This document shows positions 40,393-49,280 of a stretch of DNA of 51,397 nucleotides, piece by piece. The notes beneath the pieces are model-generated. The model had not been told where the DNA came from. It saw only the letters and a program-made list of their open reading frames with translations, and searched no databases. Source of the stretch: Rhodospirillales bacterium (GTDB taxonomy: Bacteria > Pseudomonadota > Alphaproteobacteria > CACIAM-22H2). The DNA is taken from positions 1-51,397 of the forward strand of contig CANFCX010000005.1 in the NCBI GenBank assembly GCA_947445225.1, in the 5' to 3' direction. A program made the translations under genes and the position numbers. Every line of letters starts with the position of its first letter. Within the stretch, counting starts at the first letter, position 1.

Positions 40393-41415
40393 CTAACGCG
40401 GCAGTTCAAAACTCGATCGCGTCCCGATCGAATCGCGATTTTTCTTCAGCCAGCGCGCACCGGTCTTGCGGCCTTCGTCGCGGAGGTGGGTAAGGAAGGC
40501 CCAATCGGCGTTGAGCTTGCTGGCCAGGCCAAGCCCCGCCATCAGGGGTTCGTTGCCAACCAAATGAATGCGAACCTGCCGTAGGTGCCGGCGTGTTTTC
40601 ACGCCCTCCGCGGCCATCGAGCTGACCAGTTCGATGGCGCGCAACTCCCGCAACAACGTGGCGTTGAAGCTGATTTCATTGACCCGATCGAGGATCGCGC
40701 GGGCGTCGGCCGGCGGTTCCTGACGCCGAAACGGGTTGATCTGCACGATCACCACGTCGCCGCAGCCGCAGCCGTCGATCAGCGGGAAAATGGCGGGATT
40801 TCCCATGTAACCGCCATCCCAATAATGCTCGGCGCCGATCTTCACCGCCTGGAACAGGAAAGGAAGGCAGGCCGAAGCCAACAGCGCGTCCACCGTCACT
40901 TCTTCGGCGGTGAAAACCTTGAGGTCGCCCGAAAGGACATTGGTCGCGCAAATGAACAGCTTTACCGGCGAACGCTCGCGCAGCGCTTCGAATCGGCAGG
41001 TTTCATGCAGCAGGTCGCGCAGCGGATTGAAGTCCAGCGGGTTTGCGTCACGTGGCGAGATCAGACGGCTGAACAGATCGAAGGCCACAAAACCCGGCGA
41101 AAGATCGGTGTTCCAACCGCCTTTCATCCAATCGAAGGCGCTCAACGGTCCGGTCGCGACGGATGCGACGTCGCTCAGGCGCCGCCAGAATTCGTCCAGG
41201 GCCTTGCGCGCGCCCGGCCGGCCGCCATCCATCAGACCGGCGGCGAGCACCGCGGCGTTGATGGCGCCCGCGCTGGTTCCGGAGATACCCTCGATGTCGA
41301 AACCGTCATCCTCGAGCAAGCGATCGAGCACGCCCCAGGTGAAGGCGCCATGTGAACCGCCGCCCTGGAGGGCAAGGTTGACCGTCTTTCTTTGATGCGT
41401 GGATGTTTGCGCCAT
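40393..41415 (-). CDS. Patatin-like phospholipase family protein
   Basis: A 340-residue serine lipid hydrolase of the patatin family. The oxyanion loop is LQGGGSHGAFTWG (about residues 16-28), the nucleophile Ser48 lies in GISGTSAGA, and the catalytic Asp200 in YWDGGYMGN, so the Ser-Asp dyad is complete. No signal peptide is evident; it may act on cytoplasmic or membrane lipids. Related alphaproteobacterial proteins are linked to polyhydroxyalkanoate or membrane lipid turnover, not decidable here. It is divergent from phoR. Confidence 0.92.
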   Translation of the reverse strand: MAQTSTHQRKTVNLALQGGGSHGAFTWGVLDRLLEDDGFDIEGISGTSAGAINAAVLAAGLMDGGRPGARKALDEFWRRLSDVASVATGPLSAFDWMKGGWNTDLSPGFVAFDLFSRLISPRDANPLDFNPLRDLLHETCRFEALRERSPVKLFICATNVLSGDLKVFTAEEVTVDALLASACLPFLFQAVKIGAEHYWDGGYMGNPAIFPLIDGCGCGDVVIVQINPFRRQEPPADARAILDRVNEISFNATLLRELRAIELVSSMAAEGVKTRRHLRQVRIHLVGNEPLMAGLGLASKLNADWAFLTHLRDEGRKTGARWLKKNRDSIGTRSSFELPR

Positions 41416-41486
41416 TGACGCCTGCCTTCGCCGGTTGTTGAACCGCGGGCTTGACCGCGGATGCCCAAAGCACCTCTTATTCTGAC

Positions 41487-42851
41487 ATGTCCGAGCCGCG
41501 CCTACGTTGGGACCGATTGACGATATTCGCCCTCGCGCTGGTTGCGCCGGCGGCGTTGGTGTTGGCCGTGCTGGCGGCGACCGACGCGCTTTCCGGCTCG
41601 ACCGCGTTTCTCAGCGTGCTGGCGATCGCTTTCGTGGTCGCGCTGATGGTGCGCCCCCATCTCGATGCCATGGAAAGATTGCGACTTTACATGGACAACC
41701 TCGCCGAAGGCGCCAATGAACCGCAGCCGCGGTTTCCTCCGGCCGCCGCCATCGGCGCGTTTTCCGCCGCGTTGGCGCGTCTGGGGCGCGCGCTGGAGCG
41801 GCTGCGGGGGGAGAAAGCCGGCTGGCGCGAAGCCGAATCGGCGGTCATCGACGTGCTGCCCGATCCCTTTTTGTTGATCGACGCCCACGAACGAATCGTT
41901 CAGGCCAATCGCGCCGCCCAGTCCCTGTTCGGGCGAACCATCGTCGGCCGGGACCTTGCCGCTGTTTTGCGCGACCCCGCGATCCTGGCGGCGGTCGAGT
42001 TGGCCATTGCCGGCGGCGATAGCCGGGACATCGATGTCACCCTTACCGGCCAGGTGACGCGTGAATTCAGCGCCCGCGTCGAAGCCTTGCGTCCGGCCGC
42101 GGCGGAAGCCAAGGCCGCGATCTGCCTGCGCGACCTGACCATGATCCGGCGATCCGAACGCATGCGCGCCGATTTCGTGGCCAATGTCAGCCACGAATTG
42201 CGCACGCCGCTTACCTCGCTGCTCGGCTTCACCGAAACGCTGCGCGGTCCGGCCCGCGACGATATCGAGGCGCATGATCGTTTCCTGGCCATCATGCATG
42301 CCCAGGCGAGCCGCATGAGCCGGCTGGTCGCCGATCTGTTGTCCCTGTCGCGCATCGAATTGGAGGAGCACACGCCGGCGGATGGGCTTGTCGATCTGGG
42401 TGCGGCCGTGCGCGGTGTCATCGACTCGCTGGCGCCGCAGGCCGAGGCGAAGGAAATGGCGCTCGACTTCCACGCCGCCGACGGCCTCAAGCCGATCCCC
42501 GGCGATGCCGATCAATTGGCCCAGGTCTTCCAAAACCTGATCGCCAACGCCATTCAGTACGGCCGGCCGGGAACCTCCGTCCGCATCCGCGCCGCACTGA
42601 CGGCGGACGGCCGCAATGTCGCCATAACCGTCGCCGACGAAGGCGACGGCATCGCGCGCGAGCATTTGCCGCGCCTGACCGAGCGTTTCTACCGCGTCGA
42701 CGCCGGCCGGTCGCGGGCCTTGGGCGGAACCGGCCTCGGCCTGGCCATCGTCAAACACATCCTCAACCGCCACCGGGGCAAACTCGAGGTGGACAGCGAG
42801 CCGGGCCGCGGAAGTACCTTTACGGTCAGACTGCCCGCCACGGCGGCGTGA
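41487..42851 (+). CDS. phoR: Phosphate regulon sensor histidine kinase PhoR
   Basis: Membrane sensor kinase (454 aa) that phosphorylates PhoB under phosphate limitation. Two TM helices (about residues 11-31 and 40-55) with almost no periplasmic loop are followed by a linker, a PAS domain (about 118-215), HisKA with phospho-acceptor His236 in NVSHELRTPLT, and HATPase (N box NLIANAIQYG, G boxes DEGDGIA and GGTGLGLAIV). Lack of a periplasmic sensor fits the known model that PhoR reads the Pst transporter through PhoU. A TTG at 41451 could extend it, but the ATG at 41487 is more likely. pstS follows. Confidence 0.93.
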   Translation: MSEPRLRWDRLTIFALALVAPAALVLAVLAATDALSGSTAFLSVLAIAFVVALMVRPHLDAMERLRLYMDNLAEGANEPQPRFPPAAAIGAFSAALARLGRALERLRGEKAGWREAESAVIDVLPDPFLLIDAHERIVQANRAAQSLFGRTIVGRDLAAVLRDPAILAAVELAIAGGDSRDIDVTLTGQVTREFSARVEALRPAAAEAKAAICLRDLTMIRRSERMRADFVANVSHELRTPLTSLLGFTETLRGPARDDIEAHDRFLAIMHAQASRMSRLVADLLSLSRIELEEHTPADGLVDLGAAVRGVIDSLAPQAEAKEMALDFHAADGLKPIPGDADQLAQVFQNLIANAIQYGRPGTSVRIRAALTADGRNVAITVADEGDGIAREHLPRLTERFYRVDAGRSRALGGTGLGLAIVKHILNRHRGKLEVDSEPGRGSTFTVRLPATAA

Positions 42852-42867
42852 GGGGCGTACCAAGTTG

Positions 42868-42896
42868 GCGTCACAAAACTGTCACGGAACCGTAGT
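42868..42896 (+). promoter_or_regulatory. Pho box upstream of pstS
   Basis: Two 7-base direct repeats, GCGTCAC (42868-42874) and CTGTCAC (42879-42885), are separated by AAAA, matching the PhoB box layout (CTGTCAY-N4-CTGTCAY). A weak third repeat CCGTAGT (42890-42896) follows after another four-base spacer. It lies 16 bases after the phoR stop and 115 bases before the pstS start. No confident -10 could be read. Confidence 0.82.
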
Positions 42897-42999
42897 AAAT
42901 CATTTGCGGTGCGATCCTAGCTTGGGGGTTGGAAGCGCCTTGCGGCCCGTCCGGCGCAGCCGGCGCGTCCTCACGCCCTCAACAGATCGGAGAGTTGTA

Positions 43000-43980
43000 A
43001 TGAACCGCAAATCCGCATTGGCCGCGTTTGCCGTGGTGCTGACGGCGCCCTTCGCCGTCGCCGCGCAAACCGTCAACCTCGACCCGGCTCTGCCCGACTA
43101 CAAACAAGTCAGCGGCGTGTCCGGCAGCATCAAGTCGATCGGCTCCGACACGCTCAACAACTTGATGACGTTGTGGGCGGAAGGCTTCAAGGCCATGTAC
43201 CCCAACGTCAAGATCGAGATCGAAGGCAAGGGATCGGGAACCGCGCCGCCGGCCCTGGTTGCCGGCACCGCCCAATTCGGTCCGATGTCGCGTCCGATGC
43301 GCGCCACCGAAGCCGACGAATTCGAGAAGAAATTCGGCTACAAGCCCGTGGCCATGCGCACCGCCGTCGATGCGCTGGCGGTGTTCGTCCACAAGGACAA
43401 CCCGATCGCCTGCCTGTCCCTGCAACAGGTCGATGCGATCTTCTCCAAGACCCGCAAAAGCGGCCTCGACAAGGACATCAAGACCTGGGGCGATATCGGC
43501 ATGACCGGCGAATGGGCCGCCCGGCCGATGTCGCTGTATGGCCGCAATTCCGCGTCCGGCACCTATGGCTATTTCAAGGAAGAAGCGATGGCCAATGGCG
43601 ACTTCAAGGACAGCGTGAAGGAACAGCCCGGCTCCTCGGCCGTGGTCCAGGGCATCGCTTCGGACAAATTCGCCATCGGTTATTCCGGCATCGGCTACAA
43701 GACCGCCGACGTCCGCGCCGTGGCGATTTCCCGCAAGACCGGCGACAAATGCATCGAGGCCAACGCCGACAACGCCTATAGCGGCGATTACGCGATCGCG
43801 CGTTTCCTCTATGTCTATTTCAACAAGAACCCGAACCAGCCGCTCGACCCGGCCCGCGCCGAGTTCATCAAGTTCGTGTTGTCCAAGCAAGGGCAGCAGG
43901 GCGTGATCAAGGACGGGTACTTTCCGGTCACCGCGCCTCTGGTGATGAACGATCTCAAGATACTTGGTTTGATGATGTAA
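43000..43980 (+). CDS. pstS: Phosphate ABC transporter substrate-binding protein PstS
   Basis: Periplasmic phosphate-binding protein (326 aa). A signal peptide (KSALAAFAVVLTAPFAVAAQ, cleavage near residue 22) precedes the two-lobed domain. Phosphate-binding loops typical of PstS are visible: SIGSDTLNNLM near 45, EGKGSGTAPPALVAGTAQFG near 77, and GRNSASGTYGYFKE near 182. The ATG at 43000 has GGAGAG just upstream; the open frame before it includes the Pho box region and is not coding. A strong hairpin after the stop separates it from pstC. It is the most highly expressed gene of the locus in known systems. Confidence 0.96.
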   Translation: MNRKSALAAFAVVLTAPFAVAAQTVNLDPALPDYKQVSGVSGSIKSIGSDTLNNLMTLWAEGFKAMYPNVKIEIEGKGSGTAPPALVAGTAQFGPMSRPMRATEADEFEKKFGYKPVAMRTAVDALAVFVHKDNPIACLSLQQVDAIFSKTRKSGLDKDIKTWGDIGMTGEWAARPMSLYGRNSASGTYGYFKEEAMANGDFKDSVKEQPGSSAVVQGIASDKFAIGYSGIGYKTADVRAVAISRKTGDKCIEANADNAYSGDYAIARFLYVYFNKNPNQPLDPARAEFIKFVLSKQGQQGVIKDGYFPVTAPLVMNDLKILGLMM

Positions 43981-43988
43981 GCCTGCCG

Positions 43989-44016
43989 GCGGAGGCGGGC
44001 GCGCGCCCGCCTCCGC
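43989..44016 (+). terminator. Perfect 12-bp hairpin between pstS and pstC
   Basis: GCGGAGGCGGGC (43989-44000) and GCCCGCCTCCGC (44005-44016) form a perfect 12-bp G/C stem around a GCGC loop, eight bases after the pstS stop. Only AATTCTT follows, so it is a partial terminator or an mRNA 3' stabiliser rather than a full stop. It would let pstS mRNA accumulate above pstCAB mRNA. Confidence 0.75.
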
Positions 44017-44052
44017 AATTCTTAGGCGGGCCTTGCCGGACGAACGGACCCC

Positions 44053-46659
44053 ATGCAAGCACCCGCCACGCCGAAATCCCAGACAGCGCCGATACGGCCA
44101 AAGGCTCGCGTCACGCGGCGCTCGGTATTGATCGCCGACCGCGTCGCCGACTGGACGATTCGGATCGGCGGTCTGGCGATCATCCTCGCCGTGTTCGGTA
44201 TCATGATCTTCCTGCTCCAGGTCGCCATACCTCTGTTTCTCGGCGCCTCCGTCACCGGCCATTTCCAGCGCGACATTGCCAATGGCGCCGGCAATCCACG
44301 TTTCGTCGCGGTCGATGAATACAACACCGTCGGCATCCTGATCGGCGACGATGGCCGCGTCTCGGCCTTTCATCTGCCGACGGGCGCGGCCCTTACCGTG
44401 AACAATCTCGACTTCGGCGGCGGCGTGGCCACGGCGGCGTCGCGCACGCTCGACTGGCGCGACATGGCCTTTGGCTTCGCCGACGGCCATGTGCGCTTCG
44501 CGCGCCTCGACCCGACGGCCGGCGTCATCGCGGGCGATTCCCTACCGCCGGGGCTGACGCGGCTGGCAAACGGAGATTCGACCGACGGCAAGGTGGTCTA
44601 TGCCGCGGCGCCGGGCGGTCAATACCGGCGGATCGGTGTCGGCGTCGCGACCGATGCGGCGCAGCCGATCGCCGAGGGCGCCGCCATCGTGGCGATCGAC
44701 TACCGTGTCGGCGGCACGATCGAACGTCCGAGCCGGGCGTTCGTCACCGTCGATTCCAAGGGCGTCGTGCGGCTGAGCAGCGCCGAAACGCGAATGAACC
44801 TGCTCACCGGCGCGGCGCGCACGACGATAACGACGGCGACCCTGCCGCCCTTGCCCGTGGGAACACAGGTGGCGCGGGTTCTTTTGACCGCGAACGCCGA
44901 TCAGGCCTATGTCGCCGATGCGGGCGGCACCGTCTACCGCTACGACACGCGGAACCTGAACGCGCCGGTGTTGGCGGAGACGGTCGATCTGCTGCCGCGC
45001 GATGCCCGGCTTTCGGCTTTCGGTTTCCTGATCGGCGAGCAGTCGTTGATGGTGGCTGGGACCGACGGCACGGTCGCCGGCTATTTTCGCCTCCAGCGCG
45101 AGAGCGCTTCGACCGGCGACGGCTATAGACTGATCCGGGCCCACGATCTGGAGCCCCATGCCGCCGCCGTCACCGGGTTCGGCGCGAGCCAGCGCGGCAA
45201 GATGTTCGTCACCGGCACGGCCGACGGTCTTTGGATCCGGCACGGCACCAGCGAGCAGACCCTGCTCAAACTGAGCCACGCCGAGAGCGCGGGCGGTCGC
45301 CATGTCCTGCTCAGCCCGCGCGACGACGGTGTCTTTGCCTTCGGCGGCGACGGCAAGGTCGATTTCTGGCGTGTCAGCATCCCGCACCCGGAGACGACGC
45401 TGAAGACGATCTTCGGACAGGTCTGGTACGAAGGCTATTCGGAGCCCGGCTATACATGGCAATCATCCGCCGGCACCGATAGTTTCGAGGCCAAGCTTTC
45501 CCTGATCCCCCTGATCTTCGGCACGATCAAGGGCACGGTTTATGCCCTCTTGTTCGCGGTGCCGGTGGCGCTGTTGGCGGCGATCTATACCTCGGAATTC
45601 CTCAATCGCCGGGCGCGTTCCGTCGTCAAGCCGGCGATGGAAATGATGGCCTCGCTGCCCTCCGTGGTGCTGGGCTTCATCGCCGCGCTGATCCTGGCGC
45701 CAATCGTCGAGACCTGGATCGCGGCGGTGATTCTCGCGGTCGTCGTGGTGCCGCTGTCCCTGCTCGTGGCGGCGCATCTGTGGCAGATTCTGCCCATCGA
45801 CTGGGCGCTGCGGCTGGACGGCGTGCCAAAGCTCCTCATGATATTCGCGACCGTCGCGTTGGGCGTCTATCTCGCCACCCTGCTCGGCCCCGCATTCGAA
45901 TATGTGTTCTTCGCCGGCGACTTCCGGGCGTGGGTGAACGGCAGCACGGGAAGGGCGACGCCGTTCTTGTTCATTCTGCTCTTTCCCGTGTCTTTCCTGG
46001 CCGCGCAATTGGCCGCGGAGCGGCTCGATCTGCCTTGGCTGCGCGCGATCGCCGACCGCACGCGCAAGGATGGGGTGGTGGCCATGCTGCGTTGGCTGGT
46101 TCTGCTGACGGGGTCGGCGGCGATTGCCTATGGCATCGCCGAAATCCTGGCGGCGCTGGGCGCGGATCTGCGCGGCGGTGTTGTCGGCACGTATGTTCAG
46201 CGCAACACCCTGATCGTCGCCTTCGCCATGGGGTTCGCCGTCATCCCGATCATCTACACCATCGCCGAGGACGCGCTGAATTCGGTTCCCGAACATCTGC
46301 GGGCGGCGAGTTTGGCCTGCGGCGGCACACCCTGGCAGACGGCGACGCGCGTGATCCTGCCCACCGCGATGAGTGGCGTGTTCGCCGGTATCATGGTCGG
46401 CATGGGGCGCGCCGTCGGCGAAACCATGATAGTGGTCATGGCGGCGGGTAACACGCCCATCCTCGACTGGAACGTCTTCAACGGGCTGCGCGCCTTGTCC
46501 GCCAACATCGCCGTGGAGCTGCCGGAATCGGTGAAGGACGGCACGCTCTATCGCACGCTGTTCCTCGCCGCGCTGACTTTGTTCGTCATGACCTTCGTCA
46601 TCAACACAGCCGCGGAAATGATTCGCCAGCGCTTCCGCAAGCGCGCCTTTCAGCTCTAA
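44053..46659 (+). CDS. pstC: Phosphate ABC transporter permease PstC, enlarged with a periplasmic beta-propeller-like domain
   Basis: Inner-membrane permease of 868 aa, against about 320 in E. coli PstC. One TM lies at about residues 38-62. The following 400 residues carry seven repeats of the form hydrophobic-(D/G)-G-x-V-aromatic: starting near residues 94, 139, 229, 285, 332, 384 and 427 (examples LIGDDGRVSAF, AGTDGTVAGYF, FGGDGKVDFWR). This looks like a seven- or eight-bladed propeller in the periplasm. The permease core follows from about residue 480, with the EAA loop EHLRAASLACGGTPWQ and GMGRAVGETM. The ribosome site before the ATG is weak. It pairs with an equally enlarged PstA, six bases downstream. 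Confidence 0.92.
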   Translation: MQAPATPKSQTAPIRPKARVTRRSVLIADRVADWTIRIGGLAIILAVFGIMIFLLQVAIPLFLGASVTGHFQRDIANGAGNPRFVAVDEYNTVGILIGDDGRVSAFHLPTGAALTVNNLDFGGGVATAASRTLDWRDMAFGFADGHVRFARLDPTAGVIAGDSLPPGLTRLANGDSTDGKVVYAAAPGGQYRRIGVGVATDAAQPIAEGAAIVAIDYRVGGTIERPSRAFVTVDSKGVVRLSSAETRMNLLTGAARTTITTATLPPLPVGTQVARVLLTANADQAYVADAGGTVYRYDTRNLNAPVLAETVDLLPRDARLSAFGFLIGEQSLMVAGTDGTVAGYFRLQRESASTGDGYRLIRAHDLEPHAAAVTGFGASQRGKMFVTGTADGLWIRHGTSEQTLLKLSHAESAGGRHVLLSPRDDGVFAFGGDGKVDFWRVSIPHPETTLKTIFGQVWYEGYSEPGYTWQSSAGTDSFEAKLSLIPLIFGTIKGTVYALLFAVPVALLAAIYTSEFLNRRARSVVKPAMEMMASLPSVVLGFIAALILAPIVETWIAAVILAVVVVPLSLLVAAHLWQILPIDWALRLDGVPKLLMIFATVALGVYLATLLGPAFEYVFFAGDFRAWVNGSTGRATPFLFILLFPVSFLAAQLAAERLDLPWLRAIADRTRKDGVVAMLRWLVLLTGSAAIAYGIAEILAALGADLRGGVVGTYVQRNTLIVAFAMGFAVIPIIYTIAEDALNSVPEHLRAASLACGGTPWQTATRVILPTAMSGVFAGIMVGMGRAVGETMIVVMAAGNTPILDWNVFNGLRALSANIAVELPESVKDGTLYRTLFLAALTLFVMTFVINTAAEMIRQRFRKRAFQL

Positions 46660-46665
46660 GAGCCG

Positions 46666-48402
46666 ATGTCCATGCCCCCCGATTCCGGCCACACCTTCAC
46701 CACATCCGGCGCGGCGCGAGCCACCAGCCGGCCGACCGATCTTCGGGCGCGCGGCGAGCCCTTTTTGTGGGGGCTGGGCGGAGCGCTCGCTTTCGGCGTG
46801 ATGATGGTCGCGGGTCTGCTGTTGCTGGTCCTGTGGAACGGATTCGCCACCTTCTATCCGCGACCGATCCATGTCGTGACCCTGGTCAATGGCGATGTCA
46901 TCGCCGGCGAGCCCACACGCACCGAAGATTTCCGGCCACCGGCGACCGAAGTCGCCGCCCTCCCGGCGGCGGTACGGGCAGGGATCGAGACAAACCTTGG
47001 CTTCGCCGACCGCACGCTGTACCGCACCGGCAATTTCGATCTCTATGGCGACGATTTTCGTTGGATAACCGACTATGCGGTCGCGCGCGTGGCCACGCCG
47101 CCCGACCTCTATCTATTCGAGCGGCTGGAATGGGGTGCTTTCATCGGCCGCATCAAATCCGTCGACCTGGCGGGCGCCACGTTCTACGCCGGCGGAATTC
47201 CGCTGGATCGCCTGGTGGCCGCTCATGACGAGGCGCGGCGACGCTGGCGGCAGATTCGCGAGATCGAACACGACGAGATCGGCCGCGTTAACCAGCAGAT
47301 CGAGTCCGAGAGACTCGCCTTGCGCAAGGTGGAATTGCGGAGCGGCGGGCCCGCGACCGACTACGCCGACGCGGCACGGCGGACCGACGCCCGCGTCGTT
47401 ACGCTGACCGGCGAATATGAGGGATTGGCGGCACGGGCCGCGGCGTTGAAGGCCGAAAACGCGCGCTACACGATCACGCTCACCGAAATCGGGGGGCGCG
47501 AGAAATCGCAGAACCTTGCCGACATCGTGCGTTTCTATCCGGCCAATGATTTATCGGTATTGGCGAGGCTCGGCGTCTATTTTTCGCGGTGGGGCGAGTT
47601 TCTGACGGCGGAGCCGCGCGAGGCCAATACCGAAGGCGGCGTCCTGCCGGCGATTTTCGGCACCTTCGCCATGACCTTGTTGATGGTCGTGGCGGTGGCG
47701 CCCTTTGGCGTGATGACGGCGCTCTACCTGCGCGAATACGCCCGGCAAGGACGGCTGGTTTCCATCGTCCGCATCTCGGTCAACAACCTCGCGGGCGTTC
47801 CGTCCATCGTGTACGGCGTGTTTGGCCTTGGCTTCTTCGCCTATATCGTCGGCGGCACGATCGACCAGGTCTTTTTTCCCGAACGGCTTCCCAATCCGAC
47901 CTTCGGCACCGGCGGGTTGTTATGGTCGGCCTTGACCTTGGCGTTGCTCACCGTGCCGGTCGTGATCGTCGCCACCGAAGAAGCCTTGGCCGCGGTGCCG
48001 CGTTCGATGCGTGAAGGCTCGCTGGCCTGCGGCGCCTCCAAATGGCAGACCATCCACCGCATCGTGTTGCCGCGGGCCATGCCCGGCATCATGACGGGCT
48101 TGATTCTGGCGATGGCGCGCGGCGCCGGCGAAGTCGCGCCGCTGATGCTGGTTGGGGTCGTCAAATTGGCCCCGGAGCTTCCGATCGACGGCATCTTCCC
48201 GTACATCCATTTCGAACGCAGCTTCATGCACCTGGGTTTCCACATCTATGACGTGGGTTTCCAATCGAGGAATTCCGAGGCCGGAAAGCCGATGGTTTTC
48301 GTGACGACATTGCTTCTGATCGCGCTGGTCGCGTTGATGAACGCGACGGCGATCGTCGTGCGCAACCGGCTCAAACGGAAATTTGTTGGCGGTCAGTTCT
48401 AG
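46666..48402 (+). CDS. pstA: Phosphate ABC transporter permease PstA with DUF3333-type periplasmic extension
   Basis: Inner-membrane permease of 578 aa (E. coli PstA about 296). An N-terminal TM (about residues 34-62, ALAFGVMMVAGLLLLVLWNGF) is followed by a periplasmic region of the DUF3333 type. It contains a long charged coiled coil (about residues 186-275, with DEARRRWRQIREIEHDEI and later LAARAAALKAEN). The permease core begins near residue 325 (LPAIFGTFAMTLLMVVAV) and shows the EAA loop SMREGSLACGASKWQTIH and ARGAGEVAPL. The start overlaps nothing; it lies six bases after pstC. Confidence 0.93.
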   Translation: MSMPPDSGHTFTTSGAARATSRPTDLRARGEPFLWGLGGALAFGVMMVAGLLLLVLWNGFATFYPRPIHVVTLVNGDVIAGEPTRTEDFRPPATEVAALPAAVRAGIETNLGFADRTLYRTGNFDLYGDDFRWITDYAVARVATPPDLYLFERLEWGAFIGRIKSVDLAGATFYAGGIPLDRLVAAHDEARRRWRQIREIEHDEIGRVNQQIESERLALRKVELRSGGPATDYADAARRTDARVVTLTGEYEGLAARAAALKAENARYTITLTEIGGREKSQNLADIVRFYPANDLSVLARLGVYFSRWGEFLTAEPREANTEGGVLPAIFGTFAMTLLMVVAVAPFGVMTALYLREYARQGRLVSIVRISVNNLAGVPSIVYGVFGLGFFAYIVGGTIDQVFFPERLPNPTFGTGGLLWSALTLALLTVPVVIVATEEALAAVPRSMREGSLACGASKWQTIHRIVLPRAMPGIMTGLILAMARGAGEVAPLMLVGVVKLAPELPIDGIFPYIHFERSFMHLGFHIYDVGFQSRNSEAGKPMVFVTTLLLIALVALMNATAIVVRNRLKRKFVGGQF

Positions 48403-48429
48403 GGCCCCGAGAAAGGCGGAGACGAAAAA

Positions 48430-49254
48430 ATGGCGACCGTTGCGCGCAGCATCCAGCCAGACGAAAGCGGGACCGTGTACCATGTCCGTGCCGGCGCCGA
48501 GGGCACCGTCATCGACGTCGATGGGTTCAACCTGTTCTACGGCAAGAAGCAGGCATTGTTCGACATCACGTTTTCGGTGCCGCGCGGCCTGGTCTGCGCG
48601 CTGATCGGCCCTTCGGGCTGTGGCAAGTCGACGCTGCTGCGTTGTCTCAATCGCATGAACGATCTCATCGACGACGTGACGATAAACGGCGACATGCGCA
48701 TCGAGGGCCACGATCTCTACGGTCCCGGAGTCGACGTCATCGCGCTGCGCAAACGGATGGGCATGGTCTTCCAAAAGCCCAACCCGTTTCCGATGTCGAT
48801 TTTCGAGAACGTGGTTTATCCCCTGCGGATCGATGGCGTGCGCGATCGCAACGTGCTCGAAGAGACCTGCGAACGTGCGTTGAAGGGTGCCGCCCTCTGG
48901 GACGAGGCGAAGGATCGGCTTAAGGAAAGCGCCTTGGGATTGTCGGGCGGTCAGCAACAACGCCTGTGTATCGCCCGCGCCATCGCCGCCGATCCGGAGG
49001 TGCTTTTGATGGACGAGCCCTGTTCGGCGCTCGATCCCATCGCCACCTCGAAAATCGAGGAGCTGATCGACGAACTCAAAGGCCGCTACACCATCATCAT
49101 CGTTACGCACAATATGCAGCAAGCGGCGCGTGTCTCCGACAACACGGCGTTCATGTATCTCGGCCGCCTGATCGAATTCGGCGAGACCGAGATATTGTTC
49201 ACCGCGCCCAAGGTGACCAAGACGCTCGATTACGTCACCGGACGCTTCGGCTGA
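48430..49254 (+). CDS. pstB: Phosphate ABC transporter ATP-binding protein PstB
   Basis: Cytoplasmic ATPase subunit (274 aa) powering phosphate import. Walker [12 protein letters not shown] (about residues 59-69), Q-loop [11 protein letters not shown] (about 114-124), signature LSGGQQQRL (about 174-182), Walker [14 protein letters not shown], and the switch His in VTHNMQQA are all intact. [12 protein letters not shown] is characteristic of PstB. It follows pstA by 27 bases and precedes phoU by 26. Confidence 0.97.
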   Translation: MATVARSIQPDESGTVYHVRAGAEGTVIDVDGFNLFYGKKQALFDITFSVPRGLVCALIGPSGCGKSTLLRCLNRMNDLIDDVTINGDMRIEGHDLYGPGVDVIALRKRMGMVFQKPNPFPMSIFENVVYPLRIDGVRDRNVLEETCERALKGAALWDEAKDRLKESALGLSGGQQQRLCIARAIAADPEVLLMDEPCSALDPIATSKIEELIDELKGRYTIIIVTHNMQQAARVSDNTAFMYLGRLIEFGETEILFTAPKVTKTLDYVTGRFG

Positions 49255-49280
49255 CGTCGCGAACCCGGAAAAGGACATCC

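Noticed and set aside
41502-42863. A 453-codon open frame opposite phoR, and a similar one at 42979-44490 opposite pstS
   Set aside because: Both oppose well-supported Pho genes and the second spans an intergenic hairpin; composition is that of GC-rich antisense frames.
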